Shown: positions 47,428 to 56,246, numbered from the stretch's first letter. The stretch is 64,000 nucleotides of DNA from Clostridiales bacterium UBA1234 (GCA_002308995.1 DBWQ01000006.1:27966-91965), one strand, 5' to 3'. The notes: generated by a model not told the origin, from the letters alone. Translations and numbers: made by a program.

Positions 47428-47458
47428 AAAAATCCCCTCCTAGAGAAAATGTTTTTCA

Positions 47459-49000
47459 CTATCCTTCAATCTCTACACCGCGATAATACCATTTAATAAT
47501 TTCTTCTGCAGAAAAATCATTTCTTGCCATACCAATGGCACCATTTTGGCTCATACCAACTGAATGTCCCCATCCTCTACCGTGAATTTCAAACGAACTA
47601 ACTTGCTCTTGTGAGGCGGCATATGCAATTTGAATTGTCTCAACATTTTCAAGATAACCTGCTTTTTCCTCAGCTTTTGCAAAGATCATATCGGTATTTT
47701 GTCTAAATCCTTTTATTTTGGCAATCATCTCTGTAATCAGTGGTTTATATACTATTGTAGAGGAATCTTCTGTTTCCTCCTCTTTTGAATCTTCCAATTC
47801 TTCATTTTGAGAAGCATCCTCTTCTTTCAACTCTTCCTCTTGCTCCATATCATCCACCACTACGTCATCTTCTTCATCCTCTTGAAAAAGAGTATCATCT
47901 TCCTCGACAAGAACATCATCAACTTCTTCTGGCTCATCTGCCTGAGCAATTTGATCCAAATGAGGAATTTCAGGTGCCTCATCGTTAATGGTAAACCATT
48001 GACTGTTAAGATCTAAGAATGTTCTGATGTTTGATTTTGTGTAAGTTTGAATCCCATTGGTACCTATAATTTTAAGTTCTAAGGCTCTACCCGCATCGGA
48101 AAACTCTGTCACATACATATTGATGACTTTGCCAATGTTAATGCCTTTCGCTCTTAATTTGTTTTCGATATCGGATGCAGAATACTTTACCGTCCATGTC
48201 GTTTTTTCTAAATTAGTTGGTTCATATGGATCTGGAACTGCTTCTAAATAATCAAACTCACCGCCCCAAACATTTACGGAGCTTTCGGTATATCCACCAC
48301 TTGTCGAAAAATAATATCCCCCAATTAACTCACCTTGGTAAGTAGCAACCATCCCCTCAGTCTCGTCAACTGCACGATTAGAATTTTTATTTTCCCAATC
48401 AAGGCCACCATACGCTTGATCAGACACCGTATTCGTCAAATGAAAGCCATACTCTATACGACGATTATAATTTTTAGCTGCAAAGGTTCTTGCAATAATC
48501 GCTTGTGCTTTCACTGCCTCGGTAGGGCTATTACCGCCAATCTCTCTTGGTACTACGCCATATAAATACTCTTGCATCGTAACTTCATTAATGACTGTTA
48601 AATCGCTGCCAGAATATCTTCTAACTTCAATTTCTCCACGATAACGATTGCCATTGACTTTTAATTGTGGAATATCGGTAGAATCATTCGGAATGATTCT
48701 CACAAAATGACTGCCATCTCCTATTTCTCCAATGCCTTCCACATATACACTATTTGTTTTAGAACCTCTTTTTATCGTAATTTGTTTTCCTTCACCAAAC
48801 TCTTCCATAGATTCGAAGTCGCCATTATTATCTACCAAACCAACTTCCATTCCAGAAGGTGAGGAAATGGTAAAAGAAGAAACACTATTGGTAGTAGCAT
48901 AAATTCCAATACGAATCGTATCTGGAACATCAATGCTAGCAAAACAAATACTTGCGCATAACATGATGAAAATGATATAAAACACTATAAACTTTTTCAT
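47459..49000 (-). CDS. SpoIID/LytB domain protein with an acidic insertion
   Basis: A 513-residue exported protein with a signal peptide at residues 1-22. A SpoIID-like lytic transglycosylase core follows: VTMQEYLYGVVPREIGG with the Glu (near 143-158), AVKAQAIIARTF, STSGGYTESS (near 233) and, after a gap, GRGWGHSVGMSQNGA (near 475). Between 345 and 425 lies a very acidic low-complexity insert unlike SpoIID itself. SpoIID drives engulfment together with SpoIIM and SpoIIP; this may be SpoIID or a paralogous LytB-type modifier. Confidence 0.85.
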   Translation of the reverse strand: MKKFIVFYIIFIMLCASICFASIDVPDTIRIGIYATTNSVSSFTISSPSGMEVGLVDNNGDFESMEEFGEGKQITIKRGSKTNSVYVEGIGEIGDGSHFVRIIPNDSTDIPQLKVNGNRYRGEIEVRRYSGSDLTVINEVTMQEYLYGVVPREIGGNSPTEAVKAQAIIARTFAAKNYNRRIEYGFHLTNTVSDQAYGGLDWENKNSNRAVDETEGMVATYQGELIGGYYFSTSGGYTESSVNVWGGEFDYLEAVPDPYEPTNLEKTTWTVKYSASDIENKLRAKGINIGKVINMYVTEFSDAGRALELKIIGTNGIQTYTKSNIRTFLDLNSQWFTINDEAPEIPHLDQIAQADEPEEVDDVLVEEDDTLFQEDEEDDVVVDDMEQEEELKEEDASQNEELEDSKEEETEDSSTIVYKPLITEMIAKIKGFRQNTDMIFAKAEEKAGYLENVETIQIAYAASQEQVSSFEIHGRGWGHSVGMSQNGAIGMARNDFSAEEIIKWYYRGVEIEG

Positions 49001-49158
49001 ATGTACACCCCTTAATTTTAAACTACGTTTTATCTTTTGTATTTTGTCACCAACATTATATCATAAATCTTACAAAAGCAACAGTTTTTGGGCGAAAAAC
49101 TGCTAAAAAATAAAAGCGTTGTTTCACGTATTATGTTAATTGTAGGATGTAAAAAAAA

Positions 49159-49409
49159 TAGTGGCAATCTGTCAGGAGAAAACGGATGCGACGATATATC
49201 AACATATCTTTTTGAAACCTAGGGTAGTTTTGGAAAAAGTTAGCCCCTCTTGCCGTATAAGTACACACCTAATATATACTAAGGTATCTTGTATACTGGG
49301 TGGACTTAGGCATAGAGGGGCTTGATTTGTCCAAAAGCGGTGAGGATGGGGTTTCAAAAAGATATTTGATATCAGCGTCGCCTTTGCTTTTTAAAACAGA
49401 TTGCCACTA
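49159..49409. repeat. palindromic element, copy B, nested in a terminator hairpin
   Basis: The outer 14-bp stem TAGTGGCAATCTGT (49159-49172) pairs perfectly with 49396-49409, then GCGAC pairs with GTCGC. The core 49193-49373 is an inverted copy of element A. On the minus strand the outer stem is followed by eight T, making it the terminator of the gene ending at 49407, whose stop codon it overlaps. The outer stems of A and B are unrelated in sequence but both complementary. This explains the 49001-49406 spacer; nothing else is recognised there. Confidence 0.8.
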
Positions 49410-49863
49410 CTTTTTATTTTTCTTAAAAAATACTAATATTTTTTGAAAAAAACTTTTGATTTCTTTAGAAGGATAAAGAGTTGGAGCCACTTCTTCTATC
49501 TTACTCCCATTCATCGTAAACTTATCGGACTGATTCTGCTTTAATAGTTCTGCATAATCTATTCCGCAAAGCTTGTTTTGATTTTTCTTTTTCTTCATTC
49601 TTTTTCATTGCAAGTAGCAATGCTTTTCTTTCTTCTTCGGTTGCCCAATAATCGCGAAAAAGCATCGTCAAAATCGCAATAGTTTCTTCTGACAAACAAG
49701 TGGGATCAAATTCTTCTTTAGAGATAGAAAAAGACATCTCATGGTCCATATGCTCATATACATATAAAATCTTTTCTTTGGGTACTTTGCGAATGAAGGA
49801 ATTCGGAAATAGTTTTAATACTTCAAAAACTTCTCGATACACTTTTGCATTTTCTACTGTCAT
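49407..49863 (-). CDS. unknown small protein, read through a +1 frameshift at CGG
   Basis: About 151 residues when the frame is shifted at the in-frame CGG at 49566-49564. The zero-frame part starts MTVENAKVYREVFEVLKLFP with a helical, mixed-charge domain; after the CGG the zero frame gives an odd Arg-rich tail and stops. Dropping the C gives LGIDYAELLKQNQSDKF and a basic end FFKKNKK. No domain recognised. Its ATG overlaps the stop codon of the preceding gene (ATGA), so the two are coupled, and it ends in the terminator carrying palindromic element B. Confidence 0.7.
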
Positions 49864-50519
49864 GAAATCGTCACTTCCTCTCCCCTTTTTTCCTTTTCTT
49901 CCTCTCTACCCATTAGTTTTTCATACTGTTTTAATAAACTTCCTTTCACTCTAGACATCCTCGCAAAAAGCGATTGAATGCTAGTTTTAGAAATTCCCAC
50001 TCTTTCTAGCATATCACTAAAAGTAAGTATTTCTTCTTCTACTTCATCCGTTTTCTTGGTGAATAAATTTTCTAGGCCTCTGTCACGACAATATTTATCA
50101 TACAAAACTTCCGGCACATACCATAATACTTGATGTCCCTCTTCATCCTTTTGCGTATCCACTTTCAATAGTTTTGTTCCCTTAGGAATAAAATAGTGAC
50201 CATACTCGTTTTTCGTTCTAAAAATTTTAGGGCCATAGGATAACTCATCGCAATCAATGTTTTCAAAATCATCATTGATTAACTTCATATCATTAGATAA
50301 AAATAATACTTTTGCTGTTACGTCACCCTTGCGAGAATCACTCTGGACATCATCTAATACCGCAGTATATTCCGTTATTTTCTCATTTTCTTTCCATCCT
50401 CCTACCAAAAAAGAAGTGGCATTTAATCTGCTCGACTCAATCTTTGTTACTATTTGAAAAGGAACCCAAATTCTTTTTTCTTGTAACCATTCCTTCATAC
50501 TTTGATTCTCCATATTCAT
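49860..50519 (-). CDS. unknown 219-residue protein
   Basis: A soluble protein without signal or membrane segments. A beta-rich N-terminal half (about 15-130) is followed by a helical C-terminal half with EILTFSDMLERVGISKTSIQSLFARM (about 165-190) that may hold a helix-turn-helix, and a charged tail. It is first of a two-gene unit with the frameshifted protein at 49407. I do not recognise the family. Confidence 0.6.
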   Translation of the reverse strand: MNMENQSMKEWLQEKRIWVPFQIVTKIESSRLNATSFLVGGWKENEKITEYTAVLDDVQSDSRKGDVTAKVLFLSNDMKLINDDFENIDCDELSYGPKIFRTKNEYGHYFIPKGTKLLKVDTQKDEEGHQVLWYVPEVLYDKYCRDRGLENLFTKKTDEVEEEILTFSDMLERVGISKTSIQSLFARMSRVKGSLLKQYEKLMGREEEKEKRGEEVTIS

Positions 50520-50545
50520 CCCTCATTTGTATCATTTATATTATT

Positions 50546-50574
50546 ATTGTATTAATATTACAGTCATTTTGCAA
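50546..50574 (-). promoter_or_regulatory. sigma-A promoter of the 49860-50519 gene
   Basis: On the minus strand TTGCAA (50574-50569), a 17-base spacer and TACAAT (50551-50546), about 27 bases before the ATG. Confidence 0.6.
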
Positions 50575-50579
50575 GTGCT

Positions 50580-51417
50580 TTAGTTTAATAGATTACCAAG
50601 ACGATTGCCACTAGCTTCTACCACTTGCCAATTGCCGTTTTCATACTTCCATAGTGTTGTAATACTATCTAGAATACTACTTCCGCGAAAATGTCACAAG
50701 AGATTGTATCGTCTGGACAGCTTTTTGATGATTCAGTTGTACCAAGTCAACGCTTTCAAATCCTCTCGTCACCACTTGTGGATACAAATCTAAAATTTTT
50801 CCAGATTCATTTACTTTGTTTTCTTGTATCCAACTATTTTTCATATCAGATACGTCAAGATTCATTTCTTTTTGAAACTTTCCACACCTTAAATGTGCTT
50901 TGAGGCCATCTACCACTTCACCCACAATCACGATTCCACGATTTTCTTTTTTATGAAAAATCTCATCAAGTGTCCCTTTTCCTGTTTCAACAATTCGCAT
51001 CTGTTGCGTCCCATCTTTACAAGTCAAAATCGCCACTACATCATTTTGGGCATCTCCCGTTACATCTGCAAGCATGATTTTGGGTGATGTTCCTTCAAAA
51101 CTTTTTAAACCAGCTTTTTGAAATTGCTTCGATGCTGTATCATACACAACCACGTCCACTTTTTGAGCAAAAGGATGATTGTTTGTCTCTTTGCTTCCTA
51201 CCAAAAGAATCATATCATTTTGGGTATCACTTGTGACATCACCAATCGCATAATTTAAAACATACATCGTATCGCCATAATTCATCCCATCAAATACATC
51301 TCCCACCTCTATTGTAAGCGGCTTAAACTCTTCTTTACTTTTTTGCGGTGAAAACTTGATAAAAAAAGCTGTCAGTATTAACAAAAGTGCAATAAAAATG
51401 ATTATTTTCATTTTCAT
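50580..51417 (-). CDS. one-TM extracytoplasmic FG-GAP/VCBS-like protein, read through a +1 frameshift at CGG
   Basis: About 278 residues. An N-terminal membrane helix or signal (4-20) is followed by at least two repeats resembling FG-GAP/VCBS beta-propeller units (AIGDVTSDTQNDMILLVG near 57; LADVTGDAQNDVVAIL near 116) with Asp-rich calcium-type loops. The zero frame stops at TAG two codons after an in-frame CGG (50685-50683). Dropping the C gives a sensible tail SGSSILDSITTLWKYENGNWQ. Its ribosome binding site is buried in a perfect hairpin. Function unknown; perhaps a surface binding protein. Confidence 0.75.
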
Positions 51418-51420
51418 GAT

Positions 51421-51462
51421 GAAACTCCTCCTTATACATCAAAGCGTATTCGGAGGAGTTTC
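51421..51462 (-). promoter_or_regulatory. Shine-Dalgarno-sequestering hairpin
   Basis: On the minus strand GAAACTCCTCC (51462-51452) pairs perfectly over 11 bp with GGAGGAGTTTC (51431-51421). The latter is the complete ribosome binding site, three bases before the ATG of the FG-GAP-like gene. The loop is 20 bases and there is no T tract, so translational rather than transcriptional control is expected. Confidence 0.75.
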
Positions 51463-51479
51463 AAAATAGAACTATCTGT

Positions 51480-51794
51480 TTAATAAAGAAGTGGATTGGC
51501 ACTTAGTTTGATAACTAAATTCATATCATCATCTTTTGCCACAATATTTTTGCGAATCGCACCACATTTTTCGCACTGATAAATAATCACATATCCTTTT
51601 TTGGAGTTCGTTTCAATCCCAATTGGTTTTAACATGCCATGACATTCTTCTAAACGGTCCCCAGGATTTTTATCTACATGTTTGGCATATAAACAATAGG
51701 GACAATGATCTCTACAAGAGTAATGTAGTTTTGGCACATTTTTGCCACAATGTTCACAAATAAATTCTTCATCAATTTCCGTAAAATTCGGCAT
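51480..51794 (-). CDS. RNHCP-domain zinc protein
   Basis: A 104-residue protein with four metal-binding pairs: CEHC (near 14), the YSCRDHCPYC block (near 26-35) that gives the RNHCP family its name, and CEKC (near 74). It probably binds two zinc ions; RNHCP proteins occur singly in many Firmicutes and Actinobacteria and are of unknown function, thought to bind nucleic acid. Confidence 0.85.
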   Translation of the reverse strand: MPNFTEIDEEFICEHCGKNVPKLHYSCRDHCPYCLYAKHVDKNPGDRLEECHGMLKPIGIETNSKKGYVIIYQCEKCGAIRKNIVAKDDDMNLVIKLSANPLLY

Positions 51795-51822
51795 TTTTCT
51801 TCCTTTCTACTCAATCTATCCA

Positions 51823-53469
51823 TTAACGATAAAAGCAACCGCCACCAATAAACTCTCGAATAATAGAGTTGATTGGGATTTCCTCTGATTCCATTGGCAA
51901 GAAATATCCCAAAAACTCATATAAACGCTTGGCTTCTGCGTACTCAGGATTGTTGTTATTGACAACCGCCAAAATAGGCTCCACATAGGATTTTAGTACC
52001 GCTTGTTCATATACTAACGAGGAATTAAACATCACATCTGCTTCTTCTTGATATGGGAAAATGTACTTTTCTTCTCCATTTCTCACAGAAGGCCACATCT
52101 TAATCGAAGCAATCGCACTGTGTCCACGATACTTATAATCTCTTAAGATTCTTCTGATTAATCTGGAATCTGAAGTAGAAATACGATTACAATCATCAAT
52201 ATTTAAAGTCGTTAAAGCACTAATATAAATTTTAAATTTATTGCTTCTAGGAATCTCTTTGGTAAGATTCTCATTTAAGCCATGAATTCCTTCTATCACA
52301 ATAATCTCGTCATCCTCTAGTTTTTCTTTATTGCCTACATATTTTCTGGTTCCTGTTTCAAAATCGAACAAAGGAAGATCCACTTCTTCGCCGTTTAATA
52401 AACTATTTAACTGATCATTAAACAACTTCGTATCAATGGCTTCTATGCACTCAAAATTGTAATTACCATTTTCATCACGAGGCGTATCCTCTCGATTGAC
52501 AAAATAATTATCCATCGAAATGGTGACTGCTCTTAAGCCATTTACTCTGAGTTGTATACCAAGCCTTTGCGCAAAAGTAGTTTTACCTGAAGACGACGGT
52601 CCTGCAATTAATACGATTTTTTTCGTAGGATTTTCGGCAATTTGGTCCGCAATCTGCGCAATTTTCTTCTCGTGCAATGCTTCTGAAATACGAATTAACT
52701 CTCCCACATTTCCTTTTTTAATCCAATTGTTTAATTCTGACACATTAGAAACACCAAGTACACGGTGAATCTTATCATATTCTTGAAATGTACTGTATAG
52801 TTTTTTCGTTTCTCTCACTTCTACAATTTTGGTTGGAGAATATCTTCTCGGATAAACTAGTAAAATGCCATTTTCGTATTTTTCAAGTTCAAAATACTTC
52901 ATGTATTTCGTGGAAATTGGCATCACACCATTAAAATAATTATACGTATTGCCACAAGAATAAACAGAAACATAAGATTTCATACGATTTTCCATCAAAT
53001 CAATCTTATCTTGTCGATGGCTCTTTTCATATATCTTTCGTGCTTCATCTAGTGGCAAAACCAATTTCACAAAAGGCAAATCTTCTTCGACAATTTCTTT
53101 CATTCTTTCTGTTACTTTTTCTATCATATCTTCTGTAATTTCTGTTTTAATGGCTGGCTCGCAATAGATAGAATGTCCTAAAACATAATCCACTAATATT
53201 TTGATATTTGGGTATACTTCCTCAAATGCTTTTAACATGATAAAAGTAAGTCCTCTAACATATATCCTACTCCCGTTAGAACTAGAATAGTCCACAAGAC
53301 CAAGAGTAATATCTCTATCAATTTTGTAGTCCAATGATTTTACTTCATTAGAGACTAGGCATGCCATGATTTCATCCTCATTCACATTCAATTGTTGACG
53401 CATAAAATCAATGACCTTGGTGCCTTCTTCTACATCATAAGTTAAATTATCATATTTGACACTTACCAT
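51823..53469 (-). CDS. nucleoside kinase (uridine kinase-like with TGS and SAD-like domains)
   Basis: A 548-residue fusion. An N-terminal TGS-like region (about 1-60) and a ThrRS second-additional-domain-like region with HSIYCEP (near 104) are followed by a uridine kinase/PRK P-loop domain from about 280: IAGPSSSGKTTFAQRLG (near 290), SMDNYFVNREDTPRDENG (near 320), DLPLFDFETG (near 365) and IRRILRDYKYRG (near 440). Such fused kinases are common in Clostridia and phosphorylate a nucleoside; the substrate is not evident from the sequence. Confidence 0.88.
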   Translation of the reverse strand: MVSVKYDNLTYDVEEGTKVIDFMRQQLNVNEDEIMACLVSNEVKSLDYKIDRDITLGLVDYSSSNGSRIYVRGLTFIMLKAFEEVYPNIKILVDYVLGHSIYCEPAIKTEITEDMIEKVTERMKEIVEEDLPFVKLVLPLDEARKIYEKSHRQDKIDLMENRMKSYVSVYSCGNTYNYFNGVMPISTKYMKYFELEKYENGILLVYPRRYSPTKIVEVRETKKLYSTFQEYDKIHRVLGVSNVSELNNWIKKGNVGELIRISEALHEKKIAQIADQIAENPTKKIVLIAGPSSSGKTTFAQRLGIQLRVNGLRAVTISMDNYFVNREDTPRDENGNYNFECIEAIDTKLFNDQLNSLLNGEEVDLPLFDFETGTRKYVGNKEKLEDDEIIVIEGIHGLNENLTKEIPRSNKFKIYISALTTLNIDDCNRISTSDSRLIRRILRDYKYRGHSAIASIKMWPSVRNGEEKYIFPYQEEADVMFNSSLVYEQAVLKSYVEPILAVVNNNNPEYAEAKRLYEFLGYFLPMESEEIPINSIIREFIGGGCFYR

Positions 53470-53493
53470 AAAAAATCGCCTCCATATAACTAT

Positions 53494-53522
53494 ATTGTAA
53501 TATAATTATATGAAGGACGCAA
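53494..53522 (-). promoter_or_regulatory. possible sigma-A promoter of the nucleoside kinase
   Basis: On the minus strand TTGCGT (53522-53517) and TACAAT (53499-53494) with a 17-base spacer, about 25 bases before the ATG. Confidence 0.45.
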
Positions 53523-53523
53523 G

Positions 53524-54906
53524 TTAAATTATTTCACCTTTTAAATACCAAATATGCTGAGAAACAATCTTTACCAAAACCTCTTTGCCAATTAAGGATT
53601 TATCTCCTACAAAGTTAACTACTTTATAAGTTTCAGTTCTGCCTGTTAAAACATCAGGGTTGGTTTTACTTTCTCCCTCTACCAGAATTTTTTGCGTTGT
53701 TCCCACATACTTTACATTTTCTTCCTCAGTAATGCGGTCGGCAAGAAGCTTTAGGCGCTGAAAACGTTCTGATTTGGTTTCCTCGGGAACGTGATTTGGC
53801 ATAGTTTCAGCCTTAGTACCATGTCTTACTGAATACATAAACATAAAAATTTGCTCAAACCTAACCTTTTCTACCACATCCAGTGTTTCTAGAAAATCTT
53901 CTTCTGTTTCACCAGGAAATCCCACAATAATGTCTGTGGTAAAATTCACATCAGGAATTCTATTGCGAATTTTACTAACTAATTCCAAAAAGGTTTCCTT
54001 AGAATATCCTCTATTCATGAGTTTTAGAACTCTTGTACTTCCTGACTGCAATGGCAAGTGAATGATTTTACACACGTGCTTGGAATTCGCAATCGCTTCA
54101 ATGACATCCTCTTTAAAATCTTTAGGATGAGGAGACATAAAGCGAATGATATCAATCCCTTCAATGTGATCAATATCTGTTAGCAAATTGGCAAAGGTAT
54201 ATCCTTCTCCCCCTTTGTATGAATTGACGTTTTGCCCTAAAAGCATCACTTCTTTATAGCCTTCTTTCGCTAGGGCTTCAATTTCTCTGACAATATCTTT
54301 AGGATTTCGACTTCTTTCTCTCCCTCTCGTGTAAGGCACAATACAATACGAGCAGAAATTATTACAGCCATTCATAATGGTTACCAATGCACTCTTGGTA
54401 TCTTCTCTTTTGATAGGAAGCCCCTCAATAATCTCTCCGTCAATATCCCATACATCAATCACTTTCTTAGTATCTGTCATTTTATGATATAGCATCTCTG
54501 GAAGCTTATAAAAATTATGCGTGCCAAAAATGATATCAACAAATGGATAGCTTGTCTTTATCTTTTCGACAATATGCTTTTCTTGACTCATACAGCCACC
54601 AAAACAAATTATCATATGATTTTTTTCTTTGAGTGCCTTGATTTCTCCCAATTTTCCAAAAACGCGTTCCGCTGCATTTTCACGAATAGAACACGTATTA
54701 AATACCACCAAATTGGCGTCTTCTACAGACTGTGTCGGTTGATATCCCATTTGTTCTAACATACCCGCTATTTTTTCAGAATCATTTTCATTTAATTTGC
54801 ACCCCATTGTTTGAATAAGATAGCAAAGTCCCTTTGTATGTTCTTTCACCTGATTCATATATTCTTTTTGTTCTTTGATTGTTTCTTCACTCACTACATT
54901 AATCAT
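53524..54906 (-). CDS. miaB: tRNA-2-methylthio-N6-dimethylallyladenosine synthase
   Basis: A radical SAM methylthiotransferase modifying A37 of tRNAs that read UNN codons. An N-terminal UPF0004 domain holds three cluster Cys (MGCKLNENDSE, NTCSIRENA, FGGCMSQ), the radical SAM motif is NGCNNFCSYCIVPYTRGRERSR (CxxxCxxC, near 200), and the TRAM domain lies at the C terminus. About 460 residues from the ATG at 54906, preceded by AAGGGG; a further 10 codons upstream are open but not conserved. Confidence 0.96.
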   Translation of the reverse strand: MINVVSEETIKEQKEYMNQVKEHTKGLCYLIQTMGCKLNENDSEKIAGMLEQMGYQPTQSVEDANLVVFNTCSIRENAAERVFGKLGEIKALKEKNHMIICFGGCMSQEKHIVEKIKTSYPFVDIIFGTHNFYKLPEMLYHKMTDTKKVIDVWDIDGEIIEGLPIKREDTKSALVTIMNGCNNFCSYCIVPYTRGRERSRNPKDIVREIEALAKEGYKEVMLLGQNVNSYKGGEGYTFANLLTDIDHIEGIDIIRFMSPHPKDFKEDVIEAIANSKHVCKIIHLPLQSGSTRVLKLMNRGYSKETFLELVSKIRNRIPDVNFTTDIIVGFPGETEEDFLETLDVVEKVRFEQIFMFMYSVRHGTKAETMPNHVPEETKSERFQRLKLLADRITEEENVKYVGTTQKILVEGESKTNPDVLTGRTETYKVVNFVGDKSLIGKEVLVKIVSQHIWYLKGEII

Positions 54907-54985
54907 TTTTTCCCCTTCATGGCAACCATTGGCCACCGCAACAGTTTTGATAACGACAAAAAATCGCTGTAACAGATATAAAACA

Positions 54986-55018
54986 AAAGAGTTGCCTTTG
55001 CCTAAAAGACAACCCTTT
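54986..55018 (-). terminator. Rho-independent terminator after the CD1247-like gene
   Basis: A 14-position stem (AAAGAGTTGCCTTT against AAAAGACAACCCTTT, with two G-U pairs on the RNA) and loop of about five bases. On the minus strand CTTTTGTTTT follows. Confidence 0.75.
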
Positions 55019-55022
55019 GTTA

Positions 55023-55460
55023 TTATTCTTCGTCTTCGTCTTCGTCTTCGTCCTCATCATCACAATCATCACAGTCATCACAATGACCATGGCAATGACC
55101 ACAATCACAATCATCATCGCCAAGCATCATTTCAAGTTCGATGGTATTATGACATTTTGGACATTCAAATTCATCATCTTCACCTTCTGGCACTTTAAAA
55201 GGAATGGTTTCTCCACAATATGGGCATTCTGCCTCAAACTCTTCGTTCATAGCAGAAACCAATTCTTCTTCCATATCAGAAAGCATTTCATAAATCTCAG
55301 CTGTCTTTTCCTCTAATGCAAGTTGACGCTTTTCTACGCCATTTACTTTGTCTTCCATTTCTTCCACAATTTCCATGATAATAGCCATTACTTTAGTGGC
55401 TTCCTCTGGATTAGAGACTGTATTTTTCACTTCTTCCAATTTCTTTTTTATACTAGACAT
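55023..55460 (-). CDS. CD1247-type protein with a zinc ribbon and acidic Cys/His-rich tail
   Basis: About 145 residues. A helical coiled-coil N-terminal part (to about 75) is followed by a four-Cys zinc ribbon CPYC...CPKC (about 83-113) and a tail of DCDCGHCHGHCDDCDDC ending in alternating Asp/Glu. This combination occurs in a clostridial family annotated as CD1247 N-terminal domain proteins of unknown role. The tail could bind several metal ions. The start is uncertain: GGGAG lies about 12 bases before the ATG, and an in-frame TTG three codons upstream is an alternative. Confidence 0.7.
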   Translation of the reverse strand: MSSIKKKLEEVKNTVSNPEEATKVMAIIMEIVEEMEDKVNGVEKRQLALEEKTAEIYEMLSDMEEELVSAMNEEFEAECPYCGETIPFKVPEGEDDEFECPKCHNTIELEMMLGDDDCDCGHCHGHCDDCDDCDDEDEDEDEDEE

Positions 55461-55491
55461 TAAGTCCAACTTCTCCCTTCGTAATAGTATC

Positions 55492-55620
55492 AAAATTCAA
55501 AGGAGAATTGTGATTTTGCAAGGCAAACAAACGAGCAAACCGGAAACGTATTGGTATACGCCAAAGGATTTGCGATGCGCAGTTTAACGCCGCAAAAGCG
55601 CAATTATCGTTTGAATTTTA
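55492..55620. repeat. G+C-rich spacer bounded by inverted repeats
   Basis: AAAATTCAAA (55492-55501) pairs with TTTGAATTTT (55610-55619), followed after a short mismatch by AATTG/CAATT. The 129-bp segment is richer in G+C than its surroundings and contains small hairpins (CGTAT-TGGT-ATACG, TGCG-ATG-CGCA). It fills the spacer between efp and the CD1247-like gene and overlaps the efp stop codon. It could be a structured RNA or a miniature mobile element. Confidence 0.5.
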
Positions 55621-56175
55621 CACTCTTTCCATATACTCACCCGTACGTGTATCAATACGAATCTTATCCCCAATTTCTACAAATAATGGTACGTTTACGT
55701 TATAACCTGTTTCTACCGTTGCTGGTTTCGTAGCACCTGTTGAAGTATCCCCTTTAAAACCAGGCTCTGTATAAGTAATAGAAAGCTCCACAAAAATAGG
55801 AGGCTCTACTCCAAATACTTTTCCTTTATAAGATACTACTTTTACCATCATATTATCAATTAGGTAATTTAAAGTATCCCCTAGTTCATCTTTGCTAAGT
55901 GGTAATTGTTCGTAGGTTTCGTTATCCATAAAATAATACATATCACCATCGGTATATAGATATTGCATATCTTTTCTATCAATTTGTGCTTCTTGTACTT
56001 TTTCTGTTGGATTAAACGTTTTTTCTAATACGGCACCTGTCATTACATTTTTAAGTTTTGTTCTTACAAATGCGGCTCCCTTTCCTGGTTTAACATGTTG
56101 GAACTCTACAATTCTATAAACTTGAGAATCCATCTCAAAAGTAGTACCATTTCTAAAATCTCCTGCACTAATCAT
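55618..56175 (-). CDS. efp: translation elongation factor P
   Basis: A 185-residue EF-P that rescues ribosomes at polyproline. KOW-like domain I includes FRNGTTFEMDSQVYRIVEFQHVKPGKGAAFVRTKLKN with Lys 32 at the tip (PGKGAA). The OB domains end with GDKIRIDTRTGEYMERV. It is a monocistronic-looking gene with its own promoter. Confidence 0.97.
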   Translation of the reverse strand: MISAGDFRNGTTFEMDSQVYRIVEFQHVKPGKGAAFVRTKLKNVMTGAVLEKTFNPTEKVQEAQIDRKDMQYLYTDGDMYYFMDNETYEQLPLSKDELGDTLNYLIDNMMVKVVSYKGKVFGVEPPIFVELSITYTEPGFKGDTSTGATKPATVETGYNVNVPLFVEIGDKIRIDTRTGEYMERV

Positions 56176-56217
56176 TTAAAAAAAACCCCTTCCTATTTGT
56201 TTTCACAATATAGGGCT

Positions 56218-56246
56218 ATTTTATACTACTTTTGACATAATTTCAA
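56218..56246 (-). promoter_or_regulatory. sigma-A promoter of efp
   Basis: On the minus strand TTGAAA (56246-56241), a 17-base spacer and TAAAAT (56223-56218), about 42 bases before the ATG. Confidence 0.6.

Noticed and set aside
54917..55198. Open frames on both strands over the acidic tail of the CD1247-like gene
   Set aside because: Low-complexity shadows of the GAA/GAC-rich coding sequence.
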